33,924 nt of DNA, taken from NCBI GenBank assembly GCA_000226015.1, contig JH152816.1:43709-77632 (forward strand), given 5' to 3'. Shown here one piece after another: positions 1 through 10,163 of this stretch. Numbering within the stretch: the first letter of the stretch is position 1; every line of letters begins with the position of its first letter. The notes under the pieces were generated by a model. That model was not told where the DNA came from. It worked only from the letters and a program-made list of their open reading frames with translations, and did no database searches. Source of the stretch: Mnemiopsis leidyi (lineage: Eukaryota; Ctenophora; Tentaculata; Lobata; Bolinopsidae). The position numbers and the translations under genes are program-made.

Positions 1-423
1 GTATACAGCACTGAATATCATGTAATTTTTACTTAGTTATTTTAATACTAATTAACTTTCTATGTACCTGAGAAATGTTCTTCCTTGTCTCACAGACCAT
101 GTAAAATAACTAATTTGATGAATACACCTCAATTAATCCCTTTTTGGGCCAATTACAAACAAATCCATTTGGGGGGTTTTGAAGTGGAGGTCAACATTTT
201 GGTAGTACGAAAATATGGTGATTTTTCCCGAAAATCCCCGAATTTCGTACCCCGTAAATATGTCTCCTAAGGTAGTTATTTCTGTAGACTGGGGAGATAA
301 GCTTTAAGATATCCAAGGTTATAAATCTTAACGTAATGAATCAAAGTGGAAATAATAAAGACAAATAGGAAGACAGAAATGAAGAGGACAGAAAAGAGAA
401 TGGATGACAGAAAGAATACTTAC
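1..423. other. No coding exon seen; start of an RPLP0 intron and a small hairpin
   Basis: This is the beginning, on the minus strand, of the intron after RPLP0 exon 4. I looked for the next RPLP0 exon on the minus strand and did not find it, so it lies outside the window or is missing. Positions 205-212 (GTACGAAA) and 243-250 (TTTCGTAC) form a perfect 8-bp inverted repeat around a 30-base AT-rich loop, the kind of structure found in small non-autonomous elements. Confidence 0.5.
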
Positions 424-1694
424 GACGATTTCAATAGAGCCCTTGGCGATCTTGGTAGAGATGTTAAGAGCCTGGAAGAAACTGGTCTTCTCAGGACCCA
501 TACCAGTGTTCTGAGCTTCCACGATAACATCAATAGGGGCAATAGCTCCGGCTCTAGCAGGGGCAGCAACCTAGGATTTAGAGGTCAAGTGTTATGATGA
601 AAATTTCCATTTGCGGAGACTGAAACATAATAATATTTTTAATGCGTTTTACTGCAAGAGATATCGTTAGATAAAATTTCAGGAGTTAAAAAACAAACCT
701 TGTTCTCGAGAAGTTTGTCCCTGACCAGGACGGGATCCTCCTTGGAGAAGACAAGGCCAACATTACCCTTGATGTGTGGGAGAAGTTTCTCAAGGGCTGG
801 GTTGCTCGACAGCTGTGTTCGGATAGCCTTGTTCATCATGGTGTTCTTACCTGACGGTTACTTGTGTTAAGTATATGTTCAGGATATGGACGTAGAAAAG
901 CCCATTCAAATTAATAAGAAACTTGTTAAAAGCTCGTGATCGTCTATGATTTGGAAAAGGCGAACACTGGTGCAGCTACTGGTGATTACACGGCCGTCTC
1001 CAAGAAGCCCGACTGGTCCGCGGACACAAATCCAGTCATTGAGTGCAGTGGTCCGCAGATAACAATTTAAATGTTTACAACGACAGAGGGAGGAGGTCGG
1101 GGCTTTGAAATACCTGATGAGGGCCAGGGCCCACTGCCGGTGCCCAGGGTTAAAGCCAGGACTTATGTTAGGAAGTTAACAACCCAAAAACAATACTTGC
1201 CAATACTTCTCACAGAAGTTTAACTATGGAAGCTAACCGTCGCAGATTTTTTGTCTGTTTTTGTCATATTATACATAAAGAACTTACCCATGAGAATTTC
1301 GGCAATGCCTCTGAGAGACACACGGATCTGTTGCATCTGCTTAGATCGGACATTGTCAGCGCCTACGATGAAGATTCGGGGATACTCTTCCAGCAGCCTC
1401 TGCAGGGTAAAGTTGTCGGTCAAAGAGATCTAACATGAAGACAGCAAACTGCTAAATCAAAAACATAAAAGATAGGTCAAGATACAATTCTGAGAGGGAA
1501 ACACCCGCATGCATTTAGACTTCTTTCATTATCAACAGTCTACTACTTGTTAACAAGAAGACGAAATCACTTTACCTATGTGACTTAGCGGCGTGGAATA
1601 GATGTTAAAATGTTAAAAACGGGCACAACCACAATCTTACGTTCATCTTGACGAAGTATTTGGCTTTCCATTCTGCTCTGTCTCCCTTTACCAT
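424..1694 (-). CDS. RPLP0: 60S acidic ribosomal protein P0, 5' part (first four coding exons)
   Basis: P0 is the ribosomal stalk base; it binds 28S rRNA at the GTPase centre and anchors P1/P2. Four exons join in phase: 1641-1694 (starts [10 protein letters not shown]), 1288-1399, 699-850 and 424-570, giving 155 codons with no stop. Diagnostic blocks are [49 protein letters not shown], and [17 protein letters not shown]. Each exon ends in a GT donor, for example GTAAGT after exons 2 and 4. The family is about 315 residues long, so the C-terminal half, including the P1/P2-binding helices and acidic tail, is outside the window. Two blocks differ from the usual sequence: NVRSKQ instead of NVGSKQ, and SLRGIAEIL where the family has SLRGKAVVL. 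A TATATATA (1817-1824) and a strong acceptor (TTTTCAG, intron/exon edge at 1737/1738) upstream suggest a 5' UTR intron. Confidence 0.93.
851..1287 (-). other. RPLP0 intron 2 with GC-rich hairpins
   Basis: This intron contains a GC-rich stretch (about 1000-1165) unlike the AT-rich surroundings. Two inverted repeats are visible: GCGGAC (about 1020) with GTCCGC (about 1053), and GGCTTT (about 1105) with AAAGCC (about 1160). Introns of ribosomal protein genes often carry snoRNAs, but I could not find convincing C/D or H/ACA boxes in the host orientation, so no RNA gene is called. Confidence 0.3.
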
Positions 1695-1976
1695 CTTGGT
1701 GACTTAAAGGGGGTTCCGAAGTAGGATTTAAAGACGACTGAAAACATATGGGTTAGTTAGTCATAAGCAAATATGCCGAATAAAACAACTCGAAAATCTG
1801 CGTTGGAGTGCTACGGTATATATAGGCAGGAGGTCAGCATAAATTACATATCTTTGCATTCATGAAAACCATATCTCTAAGAAACAAGGTAATTAGAAAC
1901 ACTTACTTTAAGAGCAAGTAAAAGTTATCAAAGTCGATAGTGTACAACGATGTGTTGACGATTAACATTATCCGGT

Positions 1977-2192
1977 TTGTGCTCCTTCATAAAATTTTAT
2001 TTTGAAAGCGTATGTTCTATTGCTCAATTGCGCGGCGTAAATTTTGAAATTAAACAGGACGGCACATGTTTGACAGGTGCTTACAGGGCTCTGGTTAGAG
2101 CTAGCACAGCTTTGTACGGCAGCGCACACTTTCCCGAAATCAGGCATTTTATTCTAGGAGAAATGATAAAGGCCGAACAAGCAAATGTATGA
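1977..2192 (+). pseudogene. OTU-like cysteine protease fragment
   Basis: This is an open frame of 71 codons. From 2031 it reads RGVNF-EIK, then QDGTCL, YRAL, ALYGS, and EIRHFI. This resembles the start of the OTU deubiquitinase domain, where the catalytic block is DG-x-C-L followed by FRAL, a small-residue turn and EIR. The putative catalytic pair is Asp-Gly-Thr-Cys. Compared with the family there are a few extra residues between CL and YRAL, and the C-terminal histidine half is absent. OTU domains are common cargo of eukaryotic transposons, and the fragment abuts the repeat block at 2.2-2.55 kb, so a decayed mobile-element gene is the likely source. I judge the family match by eye only. Confidence 0.4.
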
Positions 2193-2560
2193 TGTTAAAT
2201 TTGTCGCGGTGTTGTAGGTTGATAACCTACTGTCGCGGCCATCACGCGCTGTCACGCATTTCTGGCCTGGCGAAGAATTTCGAAAAAATTCTAGACGCGC
2301 ATCGCCCGTTGATCGCGGTGATACTCGACTCACGCAGTTAACGCTGAACGAGATCGTTAGACAGATATCATCTCGTCAATGTTAAATTAGCGATCAAAAA
2401 CTTGTCACGGTGATAACCGACTCGAGCAGCTCAAACCTCAACGGGTTGTAGGCTTACAACCTACCGTCATCGCTTCGCGCGCGTCACACCTGCTCCTCGA
2501 GCGAAGCGTAATGAGCGTAAGATTCAAAGAATCGTGGACGCGCATCGCCCGTTAAGATAG
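2193..2560. repeat. CG-rich repeat pair with hairpins
   Basis: Two related copies lie about 240 bp apart. Each has a short perfect hairpin (GTAGGTT/AACCTAC at 2214-2230; GGTTGTA/TACAACC at 2444-2461), followed by a GCG-rich stretch. Each is followed by the identical 17-mer gacgcgcatcgcccgtt (2294-2310 and 2537-2553). The composition is far richer in CpG than its flanks. This looks like remnants of a repetitive element; no coding frame spans it. Confidence 0.55.
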
Positions 2561-2640
2561 AGGGATATAAATATAATCTCCTCAATCAGAAGCATATCAG
2601 TTTAAGGCACAACATTCATTTTATAAGCCAACATTAACCA

Positions 2641-2847
2641 TTAACGAGATTACATCTTTTTACCGTTCGATTCTTTAAGCTGCGAGAGTCCTTTAGAGCA
2701 GCGAATAGAATGACAGGAATGATGATGGGAATATATTCGAATATATTCGAATAAAATGACATGACAGAAGGGTGCGCGCCGCCGTATAAGTTAACAAGAT
2801 TATATCCGTTTGCTGTTTTAGCTTTGATTCTTTGAGCTGCGAAAGTC
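2641..2847. repeat. Diverged tandem duplication flanking a 20-bp palindrome
   Basis: Copy 1 (2641-2690) and copy 2 (2791-2847) share ttaac-a-agat at one end and gattcttt-agctgcga-agtc at the other, so a segment of about 50 bp was duplicated and diverged. Between them, 2734-2753 is a perfect palindrome made of two TATTCGAATA units. The stretch from here to the thymosin promoter contains further GCGCGC-rich patches (2773, 2996, 3066) and no gene. Confidence 0.5.
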
Positions 2848-3340
2848 GGGTATCTATAGAAATAATTTCATTGACTGGAAGTATCACTTCCATGTTGTTT
2901 TTTCCCCCTCAAATCCTCTAATTGATATAAGACTAAGAGGTGATTTAAGAAGTGCAAATCTTATTTTTGTTATTATTCGAGCAAGAGTAAGGTGCGCGCG
3001 CTTGAAAATTTAAGCAACTGTCTTGATGAATACAGAATAGCGGAACAAGTATGGGGGAGTATGACGCGCGATGTCGCATTGGAAAAATAACGCAAAATTT
3101 GACCGCGTTAGGCTTCCATCTCACGCAATTTTCTTATGACCCGAGCGACCACATCTCCACATCATTCATTCCGTAGCCGAGTACGTTTTGCCTTAGCTCC
3201 AGATCCTACACATCTTAGGCCATAACTTTTCTACACACCTACCGGGTCTTACAATGTGAGCTATATCATTCTTGACTCATCAATTTCATCTTCCAAACCT
3301 AACCTGTACATATTTTAGCAAAGGCTTCTATCTTTCCAAA

Positions 3341-3588
3341 ATGACTGACGGTGACAAAGCTGATCTGACCGCTGTGACCGAGTTCGACAAAGCTTCTCTC
3401 AAGAAAGTAAGTCTTAGTTTCTCTTTCACTCTAAATAAATCGGTTTTCATCTATTTTCGTTGCATTGAGATAATAATCGTACAGCATTGCCCTTGCTTAA
3501 CCAATCGCCCTTCCAGGTCGAGACGGTGGAGAAGACCACCCTGCCATCCAAAGAAGATATCGAAGCCGAGAAGGCTGAAGCCTCGTAA
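3341..3588 (+). CDS. Beta-thymosin (actin monomer-sequestering peptide), two exons
   Basis: Beta-thymosins bind G-actin 1:1 and buffer the cytoplasmic monomer pool. Exon 1 is 3341-3406 (22 codons, beginning MTDGDKADL) and ends at a GTAAGT donor. Exon 2 is 3517-3588 after a TTCCAG acceptor. The phase-0 join gives 45 residues, which matches the 43-44 residue family. The central actin-binding block FDKASLKK, followed by the LPSKEDIEAEK motif (family LPSKETIEQEK), identifies it with confidence. It is a single-repeat thymosin, not a multi-repeat form. An AG acceptor-like site (TATTTTAG, ending 3318) lies 22 bases before the ATG and may be a 5' UTR intron or trans-splice acceptor. The 3' region after 3589 is AT-rich. 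Confidence 0.93.
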
Positions 3589-4638
3589 AACAGGGGACTT
3601 ATTTTGTGGAGTTAATGGACTGACTTTAAGACGTTAGCTGCAGACAGCGTTGCCCAATTTTTATTTGTTTTGAATATTTTACATATGCTTGTATATTTTT
3701 TAATGATACTTGGAGTTTAAAATTTGTATAGAAATTGTGTTTCCTTTTGTATTGACAAAGTAAATTGATGATTCAGTATAATTCAGTTCAAAATTAATAT
3801 GGCAGTAAATATAAAATTGAAACATGAATTTTTCTAGTAGCCTCACCAGAGCCACCATTTAAAATACTGTCTAACGGAAAACTTCGCCGAAGGTTTGTCT
3901 AAATTACAATCCAAAAGTTCATGTCACTCAAAATTCAGGTACATTTTCCGAGAACCAGCAGCGGTACTAGCGAGTGTTCTAATCTTCGAGCACAGGAAGC
4001 TCTACGTTAACAGGATCCGTAGTCTGAAACAGAAATTACAGTTGTTAGAAAATGTGAGGCAGTCCACTATGACATAAATGGAGAAGAGTGTAGAGGTGAT
4101 GTCGTTCTAGCAATTTGAAACATTATGCAGACACTTCCTGATAACGTGTTGTCCTCTGAGTCAACACTTATATCTCTCCTCTCTGTAGTTTGACGGTGTA
4201 CTGAATATGTAATTACAACATTAATTAACTTAATCCTCCACCGGCTGCCGAGAAGTCGCGCCTTGACAATTCCTCTTCTTCAGTTGTAGGATAAGGGTGG
4301 CTCTTTCTAAATGAATTACTTAAATCACTTACATCATCTAAATTTAATGAAGATTCCCTAAACTCTCAGAAAAGTGGCCACGCCAAACATCACTGCTTAG
4401 CTGCCAGTGCCAATAAGTCGCAAAATTTGTTAGGAATAACTGGCAGTGGTTTGCAGAATATCCTCATTAAAATATGGGTGTAATCAACAGTACATTTGAA
4501 ATAACTCTCTGAAGCTCTCCCACGTCCTTAGTACGGCTCTTCTATTCATAAGTACAAGTATTTCTCCGGAACTTTCTCTTGTAACACGAAACAATTCCAC
4601 TCCAAAAAGTCTCTACTCCAATACACAGGCTCTCCAAT
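3589..4638. other. Thymosin 3' region and intergenic DNA; no gene seen
   Basis: The first few hundred bases are AT-rich and fit a 3' UTR. Beyond that I see only short frames with no recognisable domain. Nothing here supports a gene call. Confidence 0.5.
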
Positions 4639-4975
4639 TCAACCAACAATAGTCACACACTCCTCTGCCATTAGATAGCGGTCTAGCGGCCCAGCAGATG
4701 GAACACTGGGTCCAGCCTTATCAGAGATAATGTAAGTAATCACGTGATGACAGGTGGATGACATAGCGCCCGACAAGCCGATGACAGACGTGTGTACAAG
4801 AATAATACACACCGATCTTTCCTTCCTCACTAACCTGCTCACTAGCTCCCAGCCCTATTCCCTTCCATCCCCTCCAGTAGCCCCTGTTTACTGCCTTCTC
4901 TCGTTCCTCACCTGGCTGCCTCTACCTTCCTTAAACTCTGCCATTCCTCCAGGTCCAACTTTCTCACTTTTCTGT
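4639..4975 (-). CDS. Candidate last two coding exons of an unidentified minus-strand gene
   Basis: On the minus strand a short exon lies between an AACAG acceptor (about 4975) and a CAG|GTGAGG donor (about 4916), open in phase 0, with KSEKVGPGGMAEFKEG. It can join in phase 0 to a segment after TCTGATAAG (about 4712) that reads AGPSVPSAGPLDRYLMAEE and ends CVTIVG-stop at 4639. Both are rich in Gly, Ser and Pro, and I do not recognise a family. The plus strand here is a long pyrimidine-rich tract, so the open frames could be a by-product of composition. This is a low-confidence call. Upstream exons would lie at higher coordinates and were not resolved. Confidence 0.22.
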
Positions 4976-7900
4976 TGAAATGAATGGGCACACCACCCAA
5001 GTACATTTAAAGTAGCCCTCATAGTAATAACCCTCCTTGCACACACATGCACAAACATAACACATAGTGTATATGAGTGCCACCAAGAGACGAGCGAATT
5101 ATCATTAGTATAGAAGTGTGCTGAATCAGTAGGTCTTACAGATCACACAGTTGCTAGAAGGGAACGCTCCCACTCAGTGATGCCCAAATCTCAGCTACTC
5201 AAAATGATGTTTTCTCTTACCTACACACTCCAACCATCACGGATTTTTCTTTTTATCGCGTACCGTAACGGCTTCCTTAAAAAGGACCTCCTGTTCTCAT
5301 TAACGGGGGAAAGTCAAGTCATCAGCCCAGGTTACTCGGTCATTTGTAGGAGAGTTGAGCCGATGACATGAAATTCTCCACAAATCTACTGCACATTGAT
5401 CAGCTACGGTGAGCTGTTGGAGGCGCTGCACTAAGTCGACTTTCATTCATTTCCTCCTCCGTCCACAGAGTAAAAAAATAATATTTGCTTACAGCCGCAC
5501 AAACGATTAGACAAAATTCCACTCGTGTTTGTGTAATGGTCAAGCCAGCTGAGCTGGTGCTGTCAGTAGACATGTTGGTTTTATAGAACGTAACATGTAG
5601 CTGACTTCTAGCATGTAAGTGCTAGATCTGCCTAAAAAGTCAAAACATCCCAACAATTGCGCCAGTTCGTGGTTTGGTGATTCTATTTTTAGATCAGCAT
5701 TACGCGAGACTACATTGCAAACTGAAGTTGTTTTGCAAATACGTAAAGACGTAAGGACAGACAGGGCTGCCATGTTGAGGATAATGACTGGAGGAGAATA
5801 CTCGGTCTAGTTTGCATGTATGGGCAATGATCTTCTACTAATAGGGAGTAAATATACTACTATTGATAAGGTGTACACTGTACATAATGTCCACATCAAT
5901 CTATTTTATTAGACTCATGGAATACTTAGTAGGGCGAGTATATGTAAAAGCTAATAAAAAAGGCCAACTCTAGAAGGTATGATCATAATGATAGTGGATG
6001 ATGGTGATTTAATAAATACAAGATTAACTGGAAAAAATACAAGTTATTTAGGAAGTACCTGTTTTTTGACGATGAGTTTGTTTAAAAACGTCTTGTACGC
6101 TTTGCTGTGACGCAAAACTTTTGGTCTTTTTGCAGCAGGAGCTGAAATTAAATATTGAATGTCAGAGTTAACAAGATCGATAGCAGATGATTAGCGCGCG
6201 ATGTTTATCTGGATGTGTTATTTTCTTTGAACAAGAGAAATCTTGAAATGCGGCTCAAGACACTTCGATTTCATGGGATTCAACCGTTTGGTAAGGCGTT
6301 GTCATGTTGTGATGGACTAATTTTCACACTTTAAGTCATTGTCTTGTCAATGTAATGCAACCTTACTCCTTAAAACTTAACACAATCATGTTCTATTTAT
6401 AGAATTTTATCTTGTCGATGAGGTAAAGGTCATCTATCAGAAGAAAATGCGGTTACCCACAACTCCTGAAGAGTTTTACTAAGAATTATAGATAAAAATG
6501 TTCTGGATCATCTTTATCACAACCTTTACCACCAAATGAGGTCAAAACCTGGCATATTTTTTCGTTTTCTCACGGTGAAACGAAACTCGAGAATTCCAGC
6601 TATGTAGCGAGTTTGTACTTTCGCATAATTCAATTCCCAACCCATACGTAAAGCCTAACACAATTTTGTCATAGCCGGTGATTTAGCGGCATTTGTGGGA
6701 GATAGAACGACAAGAGGGAGAGTTAAAGTTTCAAGTCGCAAACATTGACACACCCTCCTGTCAGATGTTTCTGTTGTAAATCGATAGACAGGCGCCATCG
6801 TCCTGGCATATTGACGGTAATGACTATTGTAGATAGCTCTAGGCCGATGGAGCTGGATTTCAGTAGGAAAGGAAGGGAGATATAAGGAGAGATCAGATTA
6901 TGTAAATGTAATTTGATTTCATAGCCCCGGCCAGATTTGGAGTGGATATGATTAAATTATGAATGTCAGGAATGAAATGAACACACGAATACTCCAGAAT
7001 AAACACAGAGTTAGTGTACAGGGCCAGGGTATTTCTACAACAGTTTAATGTTCCAGAACTGCAACATGCTAGCAGTCTCTGCATTTACTGGGTTTCACAG
7101 CGACCACCATTATCGAGTTGAAGCCAAAGCGTGCTTCGTTTTGGGGATGAAGTGCAACCACACGACACACCCTCTCTAGCGATACTTACACACATACATC
7201 TTCGTGTAACGGCCTTCACTCACCACAAAACATTAACGTTCACGCAACAAGGGACATATTCAACATGTACCCCAAACACCACGAATTTCACATGGACGTT
7301 TAAACAAGTAAACAGACAGTTGATAGACTCAGGTATAACCCCCTGATTACTCTATTAACACACAACCTGTACACCATGAATACGTATTGTCCTGGGTTTA
7401 CAGTCACCATAATCATAATGAAGTAAGAGAATTAATGTGTACAGTTTGGTATGGTAACGCCGCACACAAACACACATACACGCACCATTCTACATTCGCT
7501 TCATAATGTTAGAGGAAGTTAGGGGATATGTAGGTTTTCCTGCATAATTTATGTCGAGTACTGAGTTGCTTGAGTACTGAGTAACTTGACTTGACACGGA
7601 CTTGTTAAGTGGTCTGACCTTTTAGTCTTAAAAACTTAAGGAGAAATGAATTTACGTCAGGAACGCTCACAGCTTGAGTATTGAAAGTTTTTAAGAAACT
7701 TTGTGAGCTGGGAAAAATTTGGCGGATGTAATTTCTCACGATGTATTTCTTTCTAAGTGAACCGTCAATTTACCAATAGTAAATTATAAAAAATTTGGAG
7801 ACCCAGTTGTCTGATAAATAAAGAACTTTTAGACTGCCCTTCACTTAAAATAGTGCACTACTCCAAAAAGCACTGTTATTGTTTTCACATAACACAAATC

Positions 7901-8692
7901 TAACTCCACGCCACCCAGTTTAAGGAGATCGTCTTTACACCGACATTCCATTAAAACTTGAAGTCCCAATAAAGTTCTGTACAAACCTTCTTTAGAATCT
8001 CAGAAAGCTTACTCAAACACCAGAAAGTTTCACACTAAACCCCCCTACACCCTGGGAGAGGGGAACAGGGAACCAATCAACTCTCTGAAATAAACTCAGC
8101 GACCAATCAAATGACAGTAAAGGTGAGTACTGGGAGTGGGAGAATGAGTAGGTTGGGCACTAACACAAGAGCCTGATGTTTAAGACAGTGTTTTCTTACA
8201 CGCTCAAATTGTTACCTGGGCGGTGTATAGTTGATACCGTGTTAGAGACAGCGGGTACAGTAACGGTGTACACATTTATTGGTTCGTGCACTGCGAATCC
8301 GCAATGCAAATGTAAATAAAATTGTCTGTCGTAGGAGACAGTATTTGTTTCATTCTCTCAATAAACCACACAATGAGAATCTATTGAATAGATCGGATCA
8401 GAAATCTGGAGACAATCGGTCAAAATGGCTTCTTCCTCCCATATTCTTGAAAAACCATTCTCTTAGAAGCAGTGATCTGATACGTGCTTTTTCAAAAATC
8501 TTTTCATGTCTGTCGGCAAAACATTGTGAGGGTTTATTAAATTTTGGTATAAACGGCCTAGATCGTTAGGAGAGCAGGAGAAGTACTAATTGAGGGCTGA
8601 AAGCGGCCCAAACTTCCTTTGTTCGAGGAAAGTACGATATATACACAATGGCGGGTAGGAGCCTGCTTTAGTGCACCACGGACATTTCCGAT

Positions 8693-8757
8693 TGGTGGGT
8701 TTTAACGCGTGACAAGACCAGGATCGATTGTGATTGGAGGGTCATGATCACGTGATA
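8693..8757. promoter_or_regulatory. CCAAT/E-box cluster 1
   Basis: GATTGGTGGG, an ACGCGTGACA element, GATTGGAGGG and ATCACGTGAT occur within about 65 bases. ATTGG is the inverted CCAAT box (NF-Y site) and CACGTG is the canonical bHLH (USF/MITF/Myc class) E-box. Two further CCAATCA boxes lie at about 8072 and 8103. No coding start can be tied to it except the tentative ATGGCGG just before, at 8649. Confidence 0.35.
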
Positions 8758-10085
8758 AGCGAGGGCAGCTCTACGTTATGGTCCCTGATTCGAACAAAAG
8801 TGTTCAAACAAAAGAATTCATTGCCGGAGAGGGAACAGATGGAGTGCGCTCTGATGCGGCTGTATATTTTTTGCATTGTGGGGAGGAGTGAGAAGAATGA
8901 GAGGGAAATGCTTGCAAGACGCATGATAATTCGTCGGCACTGAACTTGTTCGGCTTTAGTCACGAACTGAATAGTGAATAACATATCTTATAGCTGTAGA
9001 GAGTTTCTTATCAGGAACATTGCATTCAACAACAGATCCTCAATGTAGTCAAAATATTAAGGCCTAATATTCTACAAAGCTCAAGCATCGGGGACTATTT
9101 TCGCACTTTTTTCTGTAAGTTATGGCAAACAACTTAATCTAATTCGTTACTTATTTTACACTCATATTACATGTCCTAAAGCTTAATATTTATTTTTTTG
9201 GAAATAAAGCAGGTAGCAGCTCGACATTCGTGAGTATTCCTAATTGCATATACCACTAGGCAAAATTGCTTACTAACTTAAGAATATTACTTACTCGACT
9301 ATTATTTATGTACTCTCACTTAGGACAATTCATATTCACAGATCAGTCAACTACCTTCATCTGCTCCTTTTAAAATATTATACCCGTTTACAGTTAATTG
9401 GGAGAGAGCTTTGGATAAATAAATAAATACCGATGCATATATAACATAAAGCAACATATTTTCCGTTAACTAACGGTAGTTGAACAGTCAAATGTCACGG
9501 TCGTTCTGAAATGAAGTATGAGTGTATGTGTGTGTACTGCGTTGCTCGGTTCATTTGACCAGGAAGCTACATTTCCTCCGTCACAACCACTATTCTTTAC
9601 CACGGATAATTAGCCCTCCTACCCGACATTGCTAATCAGCTGTTATTTGTTGGGAGATTTACTGAAATTACCAGAGGAGATGAGAATTTCAGCGGGACAC
9701 TGGCTTGACTTCTTCGTACTTGAGCCAACAGACTCAGGAATGACCGGAGATAAGATAAAGATCATGTTTTATGGCTTATCTGAAAACCACGAGAATCGTT
9801 GCTAGTCCCTTGCCAGAAATTTTTCAAACAACCATGTGAGCACGCAGTTAGGGGCAGACGTCAGTGGATCGAGGGATAATTTTATAATTTCATGAAATTC
9901 TGATTCAGTCCGTGACCTGACAAGTAGAAATGACAGGAAATATTCCGAATATTAATCACGACATATCCTCAACATTAATATACAAATATTCGGCCGTACA
10001 CTGTGTGTACACTTTGAGAGGAGCCAGCCAGATAATGTCACATTTCTCAGTAATCACTAGATTATACGGATTACAAATCCGGCTT

Positions 10086-10163
10086 AGCCATTGGTGTAAC
10101 CGGGGTCACGTGACAACACAAACAAACCGCTGATTGGTTATCGAGCTTCACCGGTTAACCGGT
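10086..10163. promoter_or_regulatory. CCAAT/E-box cluster 2 with a CP2/Grainyhead-like palindrome
   Basis: CCATTGGTG, GGTCACGTGAC and GATTGGTTA are followed by ACCGGTTAACCGGT (10150-10163), a perfect 14-bp palindrome. CCGGTT and AACCGG are half-sites of the Grainyhead/CP2 family. The arrangement of ATTGG - CACGTG - ATTGG matches cluster 1. The target gene is unknown. Confidence 0.35.

Noticed and set aside
1031-1165. C/D snoRNA (CTGATGAG box C-like)
   Set aside because: It is on the strand opposite the host gene, with no paired D box or terminal stem.
5540-5810. Opposed frames of 63 and 77 codons
   Set aside because: Both strands are open with no domain or splice support; most likely repeat or chance.
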